The translations under genes and the position numbers were made by a program. From an uncultured Lachnospiraceae bacterium (GTDB lineage Bacteria; Bacillota_A; Clostridia; Lachnospirales; Lachnospiraceae), in contig CAMWMM010000042.1 of NCBI GenBank assembly GCA_947175285.1, positions 1-16,768 of the forward strand: a stretch of 16,768 nt of DNA, read 5' to 3'. Shown here piece by piece: positions 14,090-16,768 of the stretch; position 1 is the first letter of the stretch, and the number at the start of each line of letters is the position of its first letter. Below the pieces are notes generated by a model, which was not told the origin of the DNA, ran no database searches, and saw only the letters and a program-made list of their open reading frames with translations.

Positions 14090-15466
14090 TTAATGTATAT
14101 ACATTGCAAAACCAAATCCGGGCACACCTACCGGATTAGAGCCATTATCATAAGCATAAGCCGAAAAACGCGAAGGTGCATCGGGTACTAAATCATTAGC
14201 AAATCCATAAGCATAAATATAATTAGTTCCCGAACCAAGCCACAAAGATATAGTATCTTCATCCCACGACTTGATTCTTGCCATTTCCGCCTTATACGCT
14301 TCGGTCTTATCTTCCGTCGGCATTCCGTTTACCGCAACAAAAGATAAATCATACCCTCCGGAATAATCGAAATACTGACAATCCACCTCTCCGTCGCACC
14401 GACCATTTGTGAAGTTGCTCTTTATGATTAAAAAGAGATAGCCATCCTGTTCATGGAAAGTTCTAATCTCACCCTGCCCATTTGGCGCATTACCATTCCA
14501 TTCTCCTGTAAATACTTGATAACCGCTTCCAGTACTTGCCTGTGAGTAAAACGATACACCATGCCCCTGTGCCGTCCCGTCATTGTAACATTCTCCATAA
14601 TAAAAAAAGAGTTGTTCGCCACCCCACCACCGATAGGCTACCACGCCAACCGCCGGATACTGCGTGATATTTTCTTCCGGGAAATAAACATATCCCGGCT
14701 GCTGCAAATACTCCTGTTCCGGCAGTCCAATACGAAATTCCTCCGCCTCTGCAGAAGTAGCAAGTTCATACATCCCCTGATAATCTTCCGCCGCCATCAG
14801 TTCGTATACTTTCTGCATAAATGCATTGTTTGCATTCTCTGCCATTTTCTGTTGTTTCTGCTCTTCCATCTGTGCAAGAATCGCCTGGAAATCTATATTT
14901 GTGACGATATCTCCATACTGTTCTATCAACTCGTATACTTCATCGTATTGTCCTGCTTCTATTAAGATATTGATATAATGTTCCAGACAAGCACCCAGAA
15001 TATTAAGTATCTCTTCATTTTCTCCTGTCAGGTAAAAAACTTCTTCTAACGCTTCCAACGCATATGACAAATCATTCCCATAAACAGGTTCTGCTGCAAG
15101 GCAAATCGCTTTTATTGCATCTATATTTTCTGCTATGGCATCTGCATCTAATAATCCGATTGCCGCAAGCGTTCTGTCATAAAAATCCTGCGCGCCGTCC
15201 ATATCGCCTGCTCTAAGATAGGCTTCCAATCCGCCTATATAAGCTTCCATACAGCGCTCGTCAATCGCAATGGCTTCTTCAAAGGCGAGCATCGCCTGTT
15301 CATAGTTTTCTTCTTCCAGATATTTATTACCTAAATCCAACTGTCTCTGGACACGGTTTGCGGGAGTATTGTAGATGCAGATACCCACTATGAGGGCAAT
15401 GAGCGCCGCTGCTGCCGCAATCACAAAAGATAGTGTCTTCTTTCTATTTGCCGCTTCTTCGTTCAT
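14090..15466 (-). CDS. Membrane-anchored TPR-MORN protein, copy 2
   Basis: The product has 458 residues. AAAGGAG lies 11 bases before the ATG. The N-terminus is shorter than copy 1 (MNEEAANRKK), followed by a membrane helix (about 12-31). A near-identical TPR segment follows (DLGNKYLEEENYEQAMLAFE at about 44-63). Further helices include LEHYINILIEAGQYDEVYEL. The MORN-like part has FFYYGECYNDGTAQGHGVSF (287-306), YQVFTGEWNGNAPNGQGEI (316-334) and SNFTNGRCDGEVDC (350-363). The last about 60 residues have no similarity to copies 1 or 3 that I can see and end in VGVPGFGFAMYIH. The stop is 37 bases from the copy 1 start, so copies 2 and 1 are probably one transcript. The role is unknown; it is likely a scaffold or envelope protein. 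Confidence 0.8.
   Translation of the reverse strand: MNEEAANRKKTLSFVIAAAAALIALIVGICIYNTPANRVQRQLDLGNKYLEEENYEQAMLAFEEAIAIDERCMEAYIGGLEAYLRAGDMDGAQDFYDRTLAAIGLLDADAIAENIDAIKAICLAAEPVYGNDLSYALEALEEVFYLTGENEEILNILGACLEHYINILIEAGQYDEVYELIEQYGDIVTNIDFQAILAQMEEQKQQKMAENANNAFMQKVYELMAAEDYQGMYELATSAEAEEFRIGLPEQEYLQQPGYVYFPEENITQYPAVGVVAYRWWGGEQLFFYYGECYNDGTAQGHGVSFYSQASTGSGYQVFTGEWNGNAPNGQGEIRTFHEQDGYLFLIIKSNFTNGRCDGEVDCQYFDYSGGYDLSFVAVNGMPTEDKTEAYKAEMARIKSWDEDTISLWLGSGTNYIYAYGFANDLVPDAPSRFSAYAYDNGSNPVGVPGFGFAMYIH
15261..15409. repeat. Conserved TM-TPR coding repeat, copy 2
   Basis: This is the partner of 13802-13950. Conservation is highest over the TPR-coding part and falls toward the start codon, although the ribosome-site text (AAAGGAGT, then AACA.ACCAATGAAC) is also shared. 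Confidence 0.8.
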
Positions 15467-15501
15467 TGGTTTGTTTACTCCTTTATCTTTTTGGCTTTTT
15501 A

Positions 15502-15529
15502 TTCATACCACATTCAAAAAACATCTCAA
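15502..15529 (-). promoter_or_regulatory. Possible promoter of TPR-MORN copies 2 and 1
   Basis: On the minus strand TTGAGA (15524-15529), a 16-base spacer and TATGAA (15502-15507) with an upstream TG give a moderate promoter. It lies across the broken 5' end of the plus-strand Rpn-like remnant. Confidence 0.4.
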
Positions 15530-15794
15530 ACAGGAACGGAATTTACCTGTTGTAAAAATTTCTGACGGGGTGTATTATATCAATAAAGAGACTTTTCATA
15601 TACAGATTATCGTTACAAAAGAACTTGCTCCCGAAGATAATTTATATCTGCACTGTCTCACCGACAACCTTCAGGATATCAATCTTATCAACCGCCTTGC
15701 AGATGACTGCAAATTGCATCCGAAACAGGATATTTATAATAAATACATGCATCAGATAACCACTGCCAATAGTAAAACGAAAGGAGAACAGATT

Positions 15795-16049
15795 ATGGTT
15801 TGTGAAGGAATTTTAAATTTATATGGTACAAGTTCCACTGAAATCATTGAACGCACCAAAAAGGAGGCCGCTGAATACTATCAGCCCAAAATTGAGCAGC
15901 TGTCATCTCAAAATGATAATCTGGCTTCTCAGAATAGTAATCTGACTTCCCAGAATAGTAAGTTGGCTTCCCAGAATACTTACTTGAAATCACTATTAGC
16001 CAAGCATAATATTCCGTTTGATTTGGACGCTGAACCTACCAATAGCTGA
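15795..16049 (+). CDS. Small coiled-coil protein from internal start in the Rpn-like remnant
   Basis: The in-frame ATG at 15795 has a strong ribosome site, AAAGGAG, eight bases upstream. The 84-residue product begins MVCEGILNLYGTSSTEII. A charged helix (TKKEAAEYYQPKIEQ) follows, then four heptads of the form L-x-S-Q-N-x-x (about residues 36-63), which should form a coiled coil. The tail is YLKSLLAKHNIPFDLDAEP. Published work on E. coli Rpn proteins describes small C-terminal proteins made from internal starts that inhibit the full-length nuclease. This frame has the same geometry, though here the toxic part is lost. Whether it is made and active is not known. A strong terminator follows 22 bases after the stop. 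Confidence 0.5.
   Translation: MVCEGILNLYGTSSTEIIERTKKEAAEYYQPKIEQLSSQNDNLASQNSNLTSQNSKLASQNTYLKSLLAKHNIPFDLDAEPTNS
15900..15983 (+). repeat. Four 21-base tandem repeats coding for heptads
   Basis: Units at 15900, 15921, 15942 and 15963 each read roughly CTGgcTTCtCAGAATagTaAt and code for LSSQNDN, LASQNSN, LTSQNSK and LASQNTY. The in-frame length of 21 bases lets copy number change without frameshift. Confidence 0.88.
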
Positions 16050-16070
16050 TAAGGTTGATTCTTCAACTTT

Positions 16071-16113
16071 AAGAGACCGGACTGTGCCTCCTGCACAGTC
16101 CTTGTCTCTTTTT
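16071..16113 (+). terminator. Strong intrinsic terminator after the Rpn-like remnant
   Basis: Arms 16071-16087 and 16093-16110 pair over AAGAGAC and GGACTGTGC with a small internal loop. The hairpin loop is CTCCT and a T-run (16109-16113) follows on the plus strand. It also lies just past the stop of the leftward TPR-MORN copy 3, but has no T-run in that direction. Confidence 0.82.
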
Positions 16114-16125
16114 GACTGCAAATCT

Positions 16126-16768
16126 TTAGTCTGTAAATCCTGTTATACCTATAGGTTGTCCCTCGGCAGCAGTATTCCACCATATGTAATTTATATTGGG
16201 ATGATAATCAAAAGTAAAAACATACTCTCCTTCTTTGGGTCTCCCCCACGGTCCCGTAGACATAAATTCTTCCGTTTTATCCTCCGTCGGTATCCCCTTT
16301 ACCGCACTAAACGATAAATCAAACTCTTCTCCATTTTGGCTATCCGTTAAAATGGCGCTCACCTGTCCATCCCAAAGTCCGTCTATCAACATTCCACTGC
16401 TAATGAAGTCATACCGCGTACCATTAGTGCTTATACCGCCTACTGTAGTCTCTGTTCCTTCCCCATTCGGTGCATCGTTATCCCATGCTCCGGTAAATAC
16501 ATAATATCCATCACCAGAGTTAATAAATTCCGTTCCGCTTCCTTTCCGCTCATTATTTACATAGTCACCGTAATAGAAATAATAACCGCCCTCTCCAAAT
16601 TTATATACTCCTGCGCCGACGCCGGTATGGGAAGCATTATTGTCTGGAAAATAGATATAATTCTCATTTTCCAATCGTTCTATAAAAGCTGCTGTCTCCT
16701 CAGAAGCGTATAGTTCACGCATTCCTTCCTCATAATCCTGCGCTGCCATCAGCTCATAGACTTTCTGC
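16126..16768 (-). CDS. TPR-MORN protein, copy 3 (N-terminus outside window)
   Basis: The frame runs leftward from the window edge to a TAA at 16126 and codes for about 213 residues of a third paralogue. The visible part begins QKVYELMAAQDYEEG, so the TM and first TPRs lie outside. MORN-like segments are FYYGDYVNNERKGSGTEF, YYVFTGAWDNDAPNGEGTE and SGMLIDGLWDGQV. It is identical to copy 1 at DNA level over the 244 bases next to the edge, similar through the MORN part, and then different at the C-terminus (YVFTFDYHPNINYIWW..., ending GITGFTD). The stop-codon context (AAATCTTTAGTCTG) is also shared with copy 1. An ATG inside the frame at 16749 is not a true start, because coding clearly continues upstream. 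Confidence 0.8.
   Translation of the reverse strand, partial: QKVYELMAAQDYEEGMRELYASEETAAFIERLENENYIYFPDNNASHTGVGAGVYKFGEGGYYFYYGDYVNNERKGSGTEFINSGDGYYVFTGAWDNDAPNGEGTETTVGGISTNGTRYDFISSGMLIDGLWDGQVSAILTDSQNGEEFDLSFSAVKGIPTEDKTEEFMSTGPWGRPKEGEYVFTFDYHPNINYIWWNTAAEGQPIGITGFTD
16525..16768. repeat. 244-base perfect repeat, right copy (reaches the window edge)
   Basis: Identical to 13000-13243. The right boundary is not visible because the window ends inside the repeat. Confidence 0.93.

Larger units (their letters stand above)
15513..16049 (+). pseudogene. 5'-truncated Rpn/PD-(D/E)XK-like nuclease-transposase remnant
   Basis: From about 15513 the frame reads FKKHLKQERN, then VVKISDGVYYINKETFHIQI, then IVTKELAPEDNLYLHCLTDNL, and continues to a stop at 16049. 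I recognise the pattern 'HL..ER......GIYYI.G...PIQIIVT.EL..ENLWL.SLT..L' from the C-terminal half of a large Lachnospiraceae family related to Rpn/PDDEXK transposase-like nucleases. The N-terminal catalytic half (D...ExK) is absent. Upstream the frame only runs antisense into the TPR-MORN gene, so the 5' end is an artefact. The exact breakpoint is uncertain, between about 15485 and 15530. The remnant sits between two TPR-MORN paralogues. The family assignment is from memory and needs a profile search. Confidence 0.6.

Noticed and set aside
15375..15512. Start of the Rpn-like frame at 15375
   Set aside because: These codons are antisense to the start of TPR-MORN copy 2; only the part from about 15513 resembles the nuclease family.
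15900..15983. CRISPR-like short repeats
   Set aside because: The 21-base units are directly adjacent without spacers and code for heptads in frame.

Overview
The window looks like a chromosomal segment of a gut-type Clostridia, most likely Lachnospiraceae. The base composition is AT-leaning, Shine-Dalgarno sites are strong (AGGAGG/AAGGAG types), and a tryptophan transporter sits behind a T-box leader. YlmH and CmpB-like proteins, secreted proteins and a Rpn-like nuclease remnant also fit. The taxon is inferred from gene content only.

Left part (1-5662): the tail of a class I SAM methyltransferase is followed by an expanded family of small bacterial PH-domain proteins. There are four copies, at 247, 607, 1771 and 3794. 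The first has lost its two membrane segments through an in-frame deletion. Two copies are paired tail-to-tail with paralogous membrane-anchored proteins carrying two acidic FG-GAP/EF-hand-like loops, giving a tandemly duplicated two-gene cassette. A small two-TM membrane gene sits between the second and third PH copies.

Middle (5679-11605): a leftward trpXYZ-type ABC transporter operon (lipoprotein, permease, ATPase) is preceded by a T-box riboswitch. Its specifier reads UGG and it has a clear terminator/antiterminator, so tryptophan is the predicted substrate. The second FG-GAP gene starts only 16 bases after the ATPase stop and may be read from this operon. A PHP-domain phosphoesterase diverges from the T-box promoter. 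It converges with, and overlaps by 16 bases, a CmpB-family membrane protein that lies behind a YlmH-type S4 RNA-binding gene.

Right part (11616-16768): leftward genes encode a secreted two-domain protein and three paralogous TPR-MORN membrane-anchored proteins, the last cut by the window edge. Copies one and three share 244 bases of perfect identity up to the window end while the rest of the genes diverges, which suggests recent recombination. A 5'-truncated Rpn/PD-(D/E)XK-like nuclease gene on the plus strand lies between copies two and three. It keeps an internal ribosome site and start codon for an 84-residue coiled-coil protein, followed by a strong terminator.

The main themes are repeated local gene duplication (PH, FG-GAP, TPR-MORN), well-defined tryptophan control of the transporter, and a possible orphan intragenic small protein left by a decayed Rpn-like element. 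Nothing here proves a new defence or toxin system. The PH/FG-GAP cassette and the Rpn remnant are the best candidates for follow-up.
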